The translations under genes and the position numbers were made by a program. A stretch of DNA of 32,239 bases, taken from the NCBI GenBank assembly GCA_027483505.1, contig JAIXUP010000085.1:1-32239 (forward strand), written 5' to 3'. Source of the stretch: Hyphomicrobiales bacterium (GTDB lineage: Bacteria; Pseudomonadota; Alphaproteobacteria; Rhizobiales; Beijerinckiaceae). The notes beneath the pieces were generated by a model, which saw only the letters and a program-made list of their open reading frames with translations, was not told the DNA's origin and did not search any database. Positions 16,567 to 24,804 of the stretch are shown piece after piece (the first letter of the stretch is position 1; every line of letters starts with the position of its first letter).

Positions 16567-17217
16567 ATGTCCGCCACGCCAATTGTCCCTGTCGGCCTGC
16601 GCTGTGCCAGCACCATGCCCCGTTTCGCCCGCGCGCTCGTCATGACCGCGGTGCTGGGGTTGCTCGGCACCGCTCTCGCCGGCTGCGGCTACAACACGAT
16701 TCCGACCCTTGAGGAACGCGCCAAAGGCGCGTGGGGCGAGGTCCAGAACCAGTATCAGCGGCGCGCCGATCTGATCCCCAACCTCGTCGAGACGGTGAAA
16801 GGTTTCGCGCAGCAGGAGCGTGAGGTGCTGACCCAGGTCATCGAGGCGCGCGCCAAGGCCACGCAGGTGAGGATCGACGCCGCGACGCTGACCGACCCGG
16901 CAAGATTCAAGGATTTCCAGGAGGCGCAGGCGGGCCTGTCGGGTGCCCTCGGCAGGCTGATGGTCGTCGCCGAACGCTATCCCGATCTCAAGTCGAACCA
17001 GAATTTTCTGGCGCTGCAGTCGCAGCTTGAGGGCACCGAGAACAGGATCACGGTCGCCCGGCGCGACCACATCGAGGCCGTGCGGGCCTATAACACCGAA
17101 GTGCGCACCTTTCCCGGCGTGATCTGGGCGAAGCTGGTCTGGGGCGCAAAGCCGATGGAGAGCTTCACCGCGACCGCCGGTTCCGAACGGCCGCCGAATG
17201 TGCGGTTCGGGAGCTGA
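16567..17217 (+). CDS. lemA: LemA family lipoprotein
   Basis: A 216-residue predicted membrane-anchored coiled-coil protein. The hydrophobic N-terminus ends in the lipobox LAGC, followed by YNTIPTLEERAKGAWGEVQN and QRRADLIPNLVETVKGFA, the standard LemA opening. FPGVIWAKLVWGAKPMESF near the end is also diagnostic. LemA proteins are often found next to TPM-domain proteins, as here; their molecular role is not established. The ATG at 16567 has AGAGGA about 10 bases upstream; the ATG at 16615 would give a more usual signal length. First gene of a three-gene unit. Confidence 0.9.
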   Translation: MSATPIVPVGLRCASTMPRFARALVMTAVLGLLGTALAGCGYNTIPTLEERAKGAWGEVQNQYQRRADLIPNLVETVKGFAQQEREVLTQVIEARAKATQVRIDAATLTDPARFKDFQEAQAGLSGALGRLMVVAERYPDLKSNQNFLALQSQLEGTENRITVARRDHIEAVRAYNTEVRTFPGVIWAKLVWGAKPMESFTATAGSERPPNVRFGS

Positions 17218-17244
17218 GGCGCGGCGGCGCGTCGAAGCGGCGCC

Positions 17245-18069
17245 ATGCCTGACGGATCAGCCTCGCCAGCAGGTGTCCGGCAGCGGCTGAGGCTTCTGCT
17301 GGGAATGCTGTGTCTCGGGCTGACCGTTTTGACGGGTCAGGCGCAGGCGGTGCACCCGGCCTTTCCGGCGCTGTCAGGCCGCGTGGTCGATGCGGCCCGG
17401 ATTCTCGACCCCGCTGCGATCCAGCGCATCAGCGACAAGCTCGCAGCGCATGAAGCGGCAACATCGGATCAGGTCGTGGTCGCCACCGTGCCCAGGCTCG
17501 ACGAGCTGACGATCGAGGACTACGCCAATCGGCTCTACCGGCGCTGGGCGCTTGGCACGAAGGACAGGAGCAACGGCGCGCTGCTGCTGATCGCTCCGAC
17601 CGAGCGCAAGATGCGGATCGAGGTGGGTTACGGCCTCGAAGGGGCGCTGACCGACGCGCTGTCGAAGACCATCATCACCACGGCCATTGCGCCGAAGTTC
17701 CGCACGGGCGACTTTGCCGGCGGCGTCGAGGCGGGCGTCGACGCCATCATCGATGTCCTGAAAGGCGATGCAGAGCAGTGGCAGCGGCGGCCGCAATTGC
17801 GCAGCGACGGCGAGGACCCCTTCGCGCCGGCCGTGATCTTTCTGTTTGTCCTGCTCGTTGTGCTGATCGTGATCGTGCAGTCGCGCCAGGCGGGACGGTC
17901 CGGCCCGGCGCGTTATCATCGCACACGCGATGGGCGCTGGATCATGCTCCCGGGAGCACCCTCCGGCGGCTGGTCAGGCGGAAGCGGATCGGGCAGTGGA
18001 TCATCGGGCGGCGGCTTCTCGGGTGGCGGGGGCTCCTCCGGCGGGGGCGGCGCCTCCGGAGACTGGTGA
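17245..18069 (+). CDS. TPM domain protein (YgcG-like), exported
   Basis: A 274-residue protein with an N-terminal signal peptide and then a TPM domain (LSGRVVDAARILDPAAIQRI to about residue 170). A single membrane helix follows (AVIFLFVLLVVLIVIVQS), then a Gly/Ser-rich tail with runs such as SSGGGFSGGGGSSGGGG. This order is the usual form for YgcG-type proteins. TPM domains have been shown to have phosphatase activity in plants and a photosystem II repair role; in bacteria the function is unclear. It follows lemA by 27 bases and precedes a second TPM gene by 10. Confidence 0.88.
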   Translation: MPDGSASPAGVRQRLRLLLGMLCLGLTVLTGQAQAVHPAFPALSGRVVDAARILDPAAIQRISDKLAAHEAATSDQVVVATVPRLDELTIEDYANRLYRRWALGTKDRSNGALLLIAPTERKMRIEVGYGLEGALTDALSKTIITTAIAPKFRTGDFAGGVEAGVDAIIDVLKGDAEQWQRRPQLRSDGEDPFAPAVIFLFVLLVVLIVIVQSRQAGRSGPARYHRTRDGRWIMLPGAPSGGWSGGSGSGSGSSGGGFSGGGGSSGGGGASGDW

Positions 18070-18079
18070 GGAGACGGCC

Positions 18080-18691
18080 ATGACATTGAGCAAAGCCGAG
18101 CACGATACCGTCGTCGCCGCCATCGGCAGGGCGGAAGCCATCACCTCGGCCGAGATCGTGGTCGTGGTCGACCGGGTGGCAGGCAGCTGGCGCAGCTGGT
18201 CGATGGTGGTTGCCTTGCTGCTGGCCATGGCCGTTCCATGGCCGCTGATCGAGTGGACGTCCCTGGCGACGCGGACGATCTTCGCAGCGCAACTGCTGGT
18301 CGCAGCAGCGTTGATCGTGCTCTTTCTGCCGCAGGCGACCAGGCTGAAGCTCGTGCCACGCCTGCTGCGCCGGCGGCGCGGCCACGAGGCCGCCTTGCGC
18401 GAGTTCACCGCGCGCGGCCTCTCCGCGACCCGCAACAGGACCGGCGTGCTGATCTATGTCGCGCTGGCCGAGCGCTATGCCGAGGTCATGACCGACACCG
18501 CCATCGGCGAAGCCGTCGATCCCGACCTCTGGCGCAAGGTGGTGGCGGAGCTGACCGGCGCGATCGCAGCCGGTGATCTGGGAAAGGGCCTGACAACCGC
18601 AGTCGACCAGGCCGCCGTCATACTCGCCGCAGCTGCGCCACCCCGGGACGATGATGTCGACGAACTCGTGAACAGGGTCATCGTGATCTGA
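18080..18691 (+). CDS. TPM domain protein with an internal membrane hairpin
   Basis: A 203-residue protein. The ATG at 18080 is preceded by GAGGAGA, a good ribosome-binding site; the longer frame upstream overlaps the previous gene out of frame. Sequence typical of a TPM domain start (ITSAEIVVVVDR) is followed by two hydrophobic helices (about residues 41-60 and 67-85) and an Arg-rich turn (RLLRRRRGHEAALRE). The rest of the TPM-like fold then resumes: NRTGVLIYVALAERYAEVM and GEAVDPDLWRKVVAEL to IAAGDLGKGLTTAV. So the domain seems split by a membrane hairpin. Function unknown; probably acts with LemA and the first TPM protein in the envelope. Confidence 0.82.
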   Translation: MTLSKAEHDTVVAAIGRAEAITSAEIVVVVDRVAGSWRSWSMVVALLLAMAVPWPLIEWTSLATRTIFAAQLLVAAALIVLFLPQATRLKLVPRLLRRRRGHEAALREFTARGLSATRNRTGVLIYVALAERYAEVMTDTAIGEAVDPDLWRKVVAELTGAIAAGDLGKGLTTAVDQAAVILAAAAPPRDDDVDELVNRVIVI

Positions 18692-18713
18692 CCGGCCCGG
18701 ACATCGCGGACCC

Positions 18714-19460
18714 TCAGAAACCTGGCGCCTTCCCGGCACCGATCACGCGGCCCACCTTGCCGTCATCGGAATGGATCAGGACCGCATAGGTTTCGGCGTC
18801 GGCCTGCCGCGCCAGCGATGCCGGCAGATCGAGCGACATCGGCGCGCCGCGCCAGTCGCCCACGCGCATCATGCTGCGCACCACATTGGCGTAAGACACC
18901 TCGCGGCCACGGTTCTCCCCGCGCTGGATCGCCACCGAGCGGAAGCGCGCCACGGTCAGCAGCCAGATAGAGCCGGACCCTGCGCCCCCGGAAACCGACA
19001 CCTTGATCTGCCCGCCAGCCTCGCTGACGGCGACATCCAGCGGCAGGGGGGTGGCCTGATGGGCGGCGATGATCTGCATCATGGACTGCCGGTCCGAAGC
19101 GACCGTGTGGGCGACCCCGTCGATCACGGCCTGCGGCGTGTAGATCTGCCCGTCGCCGCGACTCTTGGCATAGCCCCGCTGGCGTTGGGTGAAGGCGGCA
19201 TGGGCCAGCGTGTCCTTCCAGCCCAGATAATCCCAGTAGTCGACCGGCAAGGTCAGCACCAGAAGCTCCGGATCGCGCGCGAACTCGACGAACAGCGCGT
19301 CCGCCGCCGGACAGGACGAACAGCCCTGGCTGGTGAAGAGTTCGAGAACGGCGCGCGGCTTGCGGGTCGGCTCGCCCTGGGGCGTTTGCGACAGGGCGGT
19401 CCCCGACAGGGAAAGCGCCATGAACAGGCCGGTCAAGGTCGTGGTGAGCGGATGTTTCAT
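18714..19460 (-). CDS. DUF1223 family thioredoxin-like exported protein
   Basis: A 248-residue protein with a signal peptide (MKHPLTTTLTGLFMALSLSG) and a thioredoxin-like domain beginning AVLELFTSQGCSSCPAADAL. The CxxC pair (Cys47, Cys50) is at the normal redox position, and LPVDYWDYLGWKDTLA is a DUF1223 signature. A periplasmic thiol role is likely but unproven. The ATG at 19460 is chosen over an upstream TTG at 19472. It begins 8 bases after the lpxXL stop on the same strand, so it may be the last gene of the long-chain lipid A cluster. Whether it has any functional link is unknown. Confidence 0.83.
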   Translation of the reverse strand: MKHPLTTTLTGLFMALSLSGTALSQTPQGEPTRKPRAVLELFTSQGCSSCPAADALFVEFARDPELLVLTLPVDYWDYLGWKDTLAHAAFTQRQRGYAKSRGDGQIYTPQAVIDGVAHTVASDRQSMMQIIAAHQATPLPLDVAVSEAGGQIKVSVSGGAGSGSIWLLTVARFRSVAIQRGENRGREVSYANVVRSMMRVGDWRGAPMSLDLPASLARQADAETYAVLIHSDDGKVGRVIGAGKAPGF

Positions 19461-19468
19461 CCGAACAA

Positions 19469-20470
19469 TCAACCTGATTTTGCCGCATCCGGAAAATCAC
19501 GTTGCGTTGAAGTGGCGGGAGCTGCGAACCTCGCCTTGAGGGCCTCGGCCTGCGCCACCATGTTCGGACGCCAACGGCGATGCATCCACAGCCATTGTCC
19601 GGGATGCTCGCGCACCCAGCCCTCGACCACGCCCGTCATCATCTGGATGGCGCCCTCGACGCTGATGTCGCCCTTCTCGTCACGAGGCAGGTCGAGCGGC
19701 GGCGTCAGCTCGAGGCGAAAGCGGTGCCCCGGCAGGCGGACCACCCTGACGCCGTGCACCGGACAGTCGAAGCTGCGAGCGAACTTGGCCAGCACCGGGT
19801 TCGCCAGCGCCTTCTGGCCCATGAAATCGACCACCACGCCGCGGGTGAAATGCTGGTCGATCAGCATCCCGAGATGCCCGCCCTGCTCCAGAACCCCATG
19901 CATCTCGAAGGCCGCGCCGCGCAGCGAGGCGGCGAGTCCGCCCATCGTCCCGGACCGGACCTCATGGATGACGGCCGCGACGGCCGGATCATTCGGCGGC
20001 CGGAACACGGCGGTTGCCTTCAGGCCGTAGCGCGCGGCGCAGATGGCCGGCAGCTCCCAATTGGCAAGATGGGCTGAGAAGATGATGCCGGGCCTGCCAT
20101 CATCCCGCAGCGCTTCGAAATGCTCGATCCCGGCCACTTCCACCCGCCCGTCCGGATCGGGATTTTCGGCGTCATAGTCGAACAGCGTGGCCAGATGGGC
20201 ATACTCGCCGGCGGTTCGGCCCAGGCTGTCCCAGGCCTCATTGAGGATCGCCGCCCGCTCGGCCTCCGACTTGTCCGGAAACGCCATGGCGAGATTGGCC
20301 CTGGCGATCCGCTGCTGCGGGGTCAGCGGGCCAAGCCTGGACAACAGCCAGCCGCCGGTGGCGCTGGCGCGGGCCGGCCCGAGCGCGCGCGACAGCGCGA
20401 ACACCGCACGCACGGCCAGAATCATGGCGAGAGCGGCTGCCTGCGAGGCGAGCCTGCGAAACCGGAGCAC
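19469..20470 (-). CDS. lpxXL: Lipid A very-long-chain acyltransferase (LpxXL-like, LpxL/HtrB family)
   Basis: A 333-residue inner-membrane acyltransferase. The LpxL-family catalytic dyad H-x4-E is in FSAHLANWEL (His134, Glu139). An N-terminal hydrophobic segment and the EHPGQWLWMHRRW motif near the C-terminus are also family traits. Its place at the end of an acpXL cluster indicates the LpxXL role: moving a long 27-hydroxyacyl chain from AcpXL to the lipid A precursor. That role is known for the Rhizobium/Sinorhizobium enzyme and inferred here. The start is GTG at 20470 with AAGG about 10 bases upstream. Confidence 0.9.
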   Translation of the reverse strand: MLRFRRLASQAAALAMILAVRAVFALSRALGPARASATGGWLLSRLGPLTPQQRIARANLAMAFPDKSEAERAAILNEAWDSLGRTAGEYAHLATLFDYDAENPDPDGRVEVAGIEHFEALRDDGRPGIIFSAHLANWELPAICAARYGLKATAVFRPPNDPAVAAVIHEVRSGTMGGLAASLRGAAFEMHGVLEQGGHLGMLIDQHFTRGVVVDFMGQKALANPVLAKFARSFDCPVHGVRVVRLPGHRFRLELTPPLDLPRDEKGDISVEGAIQMMTGVVEGWVREHPGQWLWMHRRWRPNMVAQAEALKARFAAPATSTQRDFPDAAKSG

Positions 20471-20570
20471 GGAGCGTCAGCCTTGAAACGATCAGATCAC
20501 GATCAACCCATCGCGCACATGACGGCGCATTGCGTCCCGGTCAACCATTTTTCGCCGGGCGCCGACCCCG

Positions 20571-21593
20571 TCACAGGCGGATGATGACCTTGCCGAAGAC
20601 CTGCCGGCCCTCGAGCCGGGCAAGCCCCTTCTCGAATTCGGCGAGATCGAACACCGAGTCGATCACCGGCGTCATGCCAGCCGCCATCTTGTCGAGCGAG
20701 GCGGAGATGTTCGCCATGGCGCAGCCAAAGGAACCGAAGATGCGGTACTGCTGCTGGAACAGCTGCATGAGATTGATGGTGGCCGTCGCGCCGGAGGTCG
20801 CCCCGCAGGTCACCAGCCGCCCGCCGCGCTTCAGGCAGAGCAGAGAGCCGTTCCACGTGTCGGCCCCGACATGTTCAAAGACGACATCCACTCCCTTGCG
20901 CTTCGTCAGCCGGCGGACCTCGCCCTCGAAGCGTTCGGTCTTGTAGTTGATGACATGGTCGGCCCCGAGTTCCAGCGCCCGCGCCGCCTTGGCGTCGTCT
21001 CCGACGGTCGTGTAGACGGTGCAGCCAATGGCTTTCGCCATCTTGATCGCCGCCGTGCCGATCCCGGAGCCACCGGCATGCACGAGGATGCTCTCGCCCG
21101 GCTCAAGTTTTGCATTGTCGAACAGCATGTGCTGAACTGTTCCGAAACCGATGGGCGCGCAGGCGGCATGCTCGAACGAGACGCTGTCCGGCACCGAGAC
21201 GCAGAGGCGCTCGGAGCGGTTCAGCACCTCGCGCCCGAAGCCGTCGATGTGGAAACCCATGATGCCGGCGACGTTCTCGCACAGATTGTCACGGCCCTCG
21301 CGGCAGGCCTTGCAATGGCCGCAGGTGTCGGCCCCGTACATGGTGACCTTCTGCCCGAGCCGGAAGCGCGACACGCCTTCGCCAAGGGCCACGACCTCGC
21401 CGGCAGCCTCGACGCCGGCAGCCTGGGGCATCTTGCGCTTGGCGAACGCCATGCCGCGAAAACCCCAGACATCGAGGAAGTTCAGGCCCAGGGCCCTGAT
21501 GCGAACCTGCACCTCGCCGGCGGCGGGCGGCGGCGGCGGCTCGATCTCCTCAAGCCGGAGGTCACGGTCGCCGTGAAGCATCAATGCGCGCAT
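20571..21593 (-). CDS. MDR (zinc-type) oxidoreductase of the VLCFA cluster; possible enoyl reductase
   Basis: A 340-residue medium-chain dehydrogenase/reductase. The structural zinc cysteines are intact (CGHCKAC at 91-97 plus Cys105). The catalytic zinc ligands of alcohol dehydrogenases are not: the Cys46 position is Asn38 (GLNFLD) and the His67 position is Val61 (AAGVEAAG). The NADPH-binding loop is HAGGSGIGTAAI. The protein occupies the place of adh2XL in the Rhizobium acpXL cluster. Loss of catalytic zinc makes a quinone-oxidoreductase-like or enoyl-ACP reductase role more plausible than alcohol oxidation. The ATG at 21593 follows AAGGA; it lies 42 bases after the SDR gene. The activity is inferred. 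Confidence 0.85.
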   Translation of the reverse strand: MRALMLHGDRDLRLEEIEPPPPPAAGEVQVRIRALGLNFLDVWGFRGMAFAKRKMPQAAGVEAAGEVVALGEGVSRFRLGQKVTMYGADTCGHCKACREGRDNLCENVAGIMGFHIDGFGREVLNRSERLCVSVPDSVSFEHAACAPIGFGTVQHMLFDNAKLEPGESILVHAGGSGIGTAAIKMAKAIGCTVYTTVGDDAKAARALELGADHVINYKTERFEGEVRRLTKRKGVDVVFEHVGADTWNGSLLCLKRGGRLVTCGATSGATATINLMQLFQQQYRIFGSFGCAMANISASLDKMAAGMTPVIDSVFDLAEFEKGLARLEGRQVFGKVIIRL

Positions 21594-21635
21594 GTCTTGT
21601 TGTCCTTCGGCAGGCCCGCAGGGCCCGCAATCCAT

Positions 21636-22385
21636 CTAGCGCTGCAGACCCATGGAGGCCATCAGGCCACCATCGACGGGGATGGTGGCGCCGGTAATGT
21701 AGGCTGCTTGCGGGCTCATCAGAAACGCCGCCAGCGCACCGATCTCCTCGGGTCTGGCAAAGCGCCCTGCGGGAATCTGGCTTTCCATCTTCGCGCGGTA
21801 GGCGGCATACGCCCCCATCATGTCGGTGTCGACGAACCCCGGGGCAATCGTGTTGGCTGTGACGCCGCGCTTCGCCGTCTCCAGAGAGAGTGTGCGCATA
21901 TAGGCCTCCAGCGCTGCCTTGGACGCGGCATAGGCGGCGTTGCCCTGATTGGCGCGGCTCGCCGTCACCGATCCGATGGCGATCACGCGGCCCTGCCGCC
22001 GCGCCATCATCGCGCGCACGAAGCAATTGAGCAGCTGGGTGAACGACCAGAAATTGACCTGCATCGCGGCCTCGGCCTTGTCCTGCGCCAGCATCATCGA
22101 CAGCGAGTCGGCGGATTGCCCGGCATTGTGGACCAGCCCGTGAATCTCCCCCAGCGCCGGCGCCCCGGCGCAGAAGGCTGCGACGGCCGCCTTGTCGGCC
22201 AGGTCCAGCGCAACCGCCGTGACCGGCAATCCGCTTTCGGCGCTGAGGCCTCGCGCCAGTTCCGCCGCCTGGTCCGCCGATGAGCGATAGGTGAACACGA
22301 CCGGATGGCCGGCCGCGACCAGCGCGCGCACAATGCCCGCCCCGATTCCCTTCGCTCCGCCGGTGACCAGAACTGTTCCCGTCAT
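21636..22385 (-). CDS. SDR family reductase, FabG-like (3-oxoacyl-ACP reductase)
   Basis: Classical SDR of 249 residues. TGGAKGIG (residues 8-15), HNAG near residue 86, Ser139 (IGSVTA), Tyr152 and Lys156 (YAASK) form the complete catalytic set. FTYRSS after strand 2 favours NADP(H). The C-terminal RFARPEEIGALAAFLMSP and TGATIPVDGGL are the FabG signature. It sits between fabF1 (4-base gap) and the MDR gene in the long-chain acyl cluster, so the likely job is reducing 3-oxoacyl-AcpXL. As far as I recall, the classic R. leguminosarum cluster is described without a fabG member, so its presence may be a lineage trait. Confidence 0.9.
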   Translation of the reverse strand: MTGTVLVTGGAKGIGAGIVRALVAAGHPVVFTYRSSADQAAELARGLSAESGLPVTAVALDLADKAAVAAFCAGAPALGEIHGLVHNAGQSADSLSMMLAQDKAEAAMQVNFWSFTQLLNCFVRAMMARRQGRVIAIGSVTASRANQGNAAYAASKAALEAYMRTLSLETAKRGVTANTIAPGFVDTDMMGAYAAYRAKMESQIPAGRFARPEEIGALAAFLMSPQAAYITGATIPVDGGLMASMGLQR

Positions 22386-22389
22386 CGCA

Positions 22390-23667
22390 TCACGCCGGGC
22401 TGTCGGCGAAGACGAGGCAGGTGTTCTGCCCGCCGAAGCCGAAGGAGTTGGAGATGACCCGCCGCACCGCCGCATCGCGCGCCGTGTTCGGCACGACGTC
22501 GAGCGGAATGTTGGGGTCCGGCTCACGATAGTTGATCGTCGGCGGAATGCGGCCATGGGCGATGGTCAGAAGCGAGAACACCGCTTCCACCGCACCGGCG
22601 GCCGTCAGGGTATGCCCGACCATCGACTTGTTCGATGAGATCGGCAGGCGGCCCATGCGTTCGCCGAAAACGGCCGTGCAGCTCATCGCCTCCATCTTGT
22701 CGTTTTCGGGCGTTGATGTGCCATGGGCGTTGACATAGTCGATCTGGTCGGGTTCGAGCCCGGCATCGGCGAGCGCCTGCTGCATGGCGACGATGGCGGG
22801 CCTTCCGTCGGGCGAAGAGCGGGTGCGGTGGAAGCCGTCACCCTTCTCGCCACAGCCGAGCACGAAACCGAGGATGGCGGCGCCACGCCGCCGCGCGCTC
22901 TCGTAGCTCTCCAGCACCAGCGCCGCGCCGCCTTCGCCCATGACAAAGCCGTCGCGATTCTTCGAGAACGGCTTGGACGCGGCCGTCGGCGGATCGTTCT
23001 GCGTGGACAGCGCCGAGAGCAACGAGAACCGGATCAGGGACTCAGCCTGCACGGAGCCGTCCGTGCCGATGCACAACGCCGCCTCGGCGTCCCCTCGGCG
23101 GATCGCCTCGACGCCCATCTGGATGGCGGTGGCGCCGGAAGAGCAGGCGGTCGACAGCGAAATCGGCGAGCCCTTGGTGCCGAAATGATCGGCGATGTGG
23201 TCGGCGACGGAGCCGAACAGGAACATCGCATGATAGTCGGTGTGGCGGTGCCGCGCTGCGTCGGCGAGCAGCGCCTGGTAGGTCACATCGGCATTGCTGG
23301 ACGCAGCCAGTTCCTGCTTCTGGACCCATTCAAGCTCCACCGGCGGCACAGCCATGAACAGCGGCCCGGGAAAGTCGCCCGGACGCCCGAGCCCCGACTG
23401 CGCGACCGCTTCTTCGGCGGCGATCATGGCCAGCTTCTCGGACAGCTCCGGCGCAGCAAAAGGTCTGTCGAACAGGTCATCGACGGTTCCGGCAATCGTG
23501 GTGCGCAGCCCTTCGGTGGGAAAGCGGGTGATCCGGTGGATGCCGGACTGGCCGACCGTCAGCCGCGACCAGTTGTCGGCCTTGCCCCGGCCCAGGGAAG
23601 TGACCATGCCAAGACCGGTGACGGCCACAAGCGGGCGGCCCGATGCGTCAAGATGCGCAGAACTCAT
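22390..23667 (-). CDS. fabF1XL: Beta-ketoacyl-ACP synthase FabF1XL (active-site residues intact)
   Basis: A 425-residue KAS II-type condensing enzyme. The catalytic Cys-His-His triad is complete: Cys175 in STACSSG, His315 in NAHGTSTPEND and His352 in VGHTLTAAGA. The C-terminal SNSFGFGGQNTCLVF is also standard. AAAGGAG lies at ideal distance from the ATG at 23667. It would extend an AcpXL-bound chain with malonyl units. It starts 12 bases after the stop of the degenerate FabF2 gene, the arrangement known from Rhizobium acpXL clusters. The insertion around VPPVELEWVQKQELAASSN is unlike housekeeping FabF and may shape the acyl pocket. Confidence 0.93.
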   Translation of the reverse strand: MSSAHLDASGRPLVAVTGLGMVTSLGRGKADNWSRLTVGQSGIHRITRFPTEGLRTTIAGTVDDLFDRPFAAPELSEKLAMIAAEEAVAQSGLGRPGDFPGPLFMAVPPVELEWVQKQELAASSNADVTYQALLADAARHRHTDYHAMFLFGSVADHIADHFGTKGSPISLSTACSSGATAIQMGVEAIRRGDAEAALCIGTDGSVQAESLIRFSLLSALSTQNDPPTAASKPFSKNRDGFVMGEGGAALVLESYESARRRGAAILGFVLGCGEKGDGFHRTRSSPDGRPAIVAMQQALADAGLEPDQIDYVNAHGTSTPENDKMEAMSCTAVFGERMGRLPISSNKSMVGHTLTAAGAVEAVFSLLTIAHGRIPPTINYREPDPNIPLDVVPNTARDAAVRRVISNSFGFGGQNTCLVFADSPA

Positions 23668-23679
23668 CCCGTGCTCCTT

Positions 23680-24804
23680 TCAGGCCCGGCTCAGGCGGGC
23701 AAGGCCCTCGCCCCGATGGTGACCGACGCCGGTGACGACGGCCTCCGTGCCGCGGCCGGCCTGAAGCAGCGCCGCCGCCAGCGCGACAGCCGCCGGAAAG
23801 GCGGCTTCCACGGCATGGCCCGTGAGATCGCCCATGGCGACACTGGTAGCTCCGGGCGCGATCGCCGCCAGCGCCGCCTTCTCTTCGGCCACGCAGGCCG
23901 CAACGCCGCTCGACGCCGACACCACCAGCGGCGCGCCGGTCAGCGGCCCCGCCATGGCGGTGAGCGCGCGGGTGATGTCGGCCGGATTGCGGCGGGTCCG
24001 GTCCGCCGCGACGCTGTCGAGACGCGCCTGCGCCGTCGCGCCGCGGGCCCTGGCGCTGTCCGCCGCTTCGAGAACAAGGAACGCGCCGACGCTGCCGGTC
24101 ACCATGCCGCCATGTCCGGCATCGCGCGCAAAGGTGGGAACGACATCGCCGGTCAGCATCACGCCCCCCAGCTCGAACAGGAGCATCATGTCGCGGCGTT
24201 CGGCATTGTAGGAGCCGCCGACCAGGATCATGTCGGCCTGGCCGGCTGCGATGCGGGCATGGGCGATGCGGATGGCGTCGACGCCGGCCTGCTCCTCGCC
24301 CATGAAGGTGCGCGACGGGCCGGTGACCCCATGGACGATCGAGATGTTGCCGGCGAGCAGGTTCGACAGCTGCGCCAGGAACAAGGTCGGGCGCAGGTCG
24401 CTGAGCAGGCGTTCATTGAGGAACACGCCGGGGTCTGCAGCCGTTTTCAGCCCGGTCAGGATCTGCCCGTCGACGGCGTGATCGCGCTCGCCCCCGCCGG
24501 CGGCGACGATGACATGCATGCGGTCCTTCGCCTCGGCGTCGGACTTGATGCCGGCGCTGTCAAGCGCAAGGCCCGCCGCATAGACGCCGATGCGCTGCCA
24601 CGGCTCCATCTGGCGCTGGTCTGATTTCTTCGGAATCTGCCGGTCGTACTCGACCGCGCCGAGCGGATGCACGGGATAGGGCGCGAAGCTGACCGTATCG
24701 ATGACGGGCGGACGCGCGCCATCCATCGCCTCGACGTGCGGCGCGACACCTTCGCCAAGGCTGGAGAGCAGCCCGATCCCCGTGATCACGACCTCGCGCG
24801 CCAT
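23680..24804 (-). CDS. fabF2XL: FabF2XL, ketosynthase-like protein lacking the catalytic cysteine
   Basis: A 374-residue ketosynthase-fold protein. It is shorter than FabF1 and diverged in its active site. The block that should hold the nucleophile reads TGPSRTFMGEEQAG; by alignment to FabF1 the Cys position falls at or next to Ser164. The NxHGTxTxxND motif with the first histidine is missing; the corresponding region reads SASSGVAACVAEE. Only the last motif survives as GDLTGHAVEAA (His330). It is therefore unlikely to condense by itself and may act as a chain-length-factor-like partner of FabF1. The start overlaps the fabZ stop codon (ATGA), showing tight coupling. Confidence 0.87.
   Translation of the reverse strand: MAREVVITGIGLLSSLGEGVAPHVEAMDGARPPVIDTVSFAPYPVHPLGAVEYDRQIPKKSDQRQMEPWQRIGVYAAGLALDSAGIKSDAEAKDRMHVIVAAGGGERDHAVDGQILTGLKTAADPGVFLNERLLSDLRPTLFLAQLSNLLAGNISIVHGVTGPSRTFMGEEQAGVDAIRIAHARIAAGQADMILVGGSYNAERRDMMLLFELGGVMLTGDVVPTFARDAGHGGMVTGSVGAFLVLEAADSARARGATAQARLDSVAADRTRRNPADITRALTAMAGPLTGAPLVVSASSGVAACVAEEKAALAAIAPGATSVAMGDLTGHAVEAAFPAAVALAAALLQAGRGTEAVVTGVGHHRGEGLARLSRA

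Noticed and set aside
22723..24624. Plus-strand reading frame of 633 codons antisense to fabF1 and fabF2
   Set aside because: Spans two genuine genes and the gap between them on the opposite strand; composition is shadow-like (Arg/Gly/His-rich).
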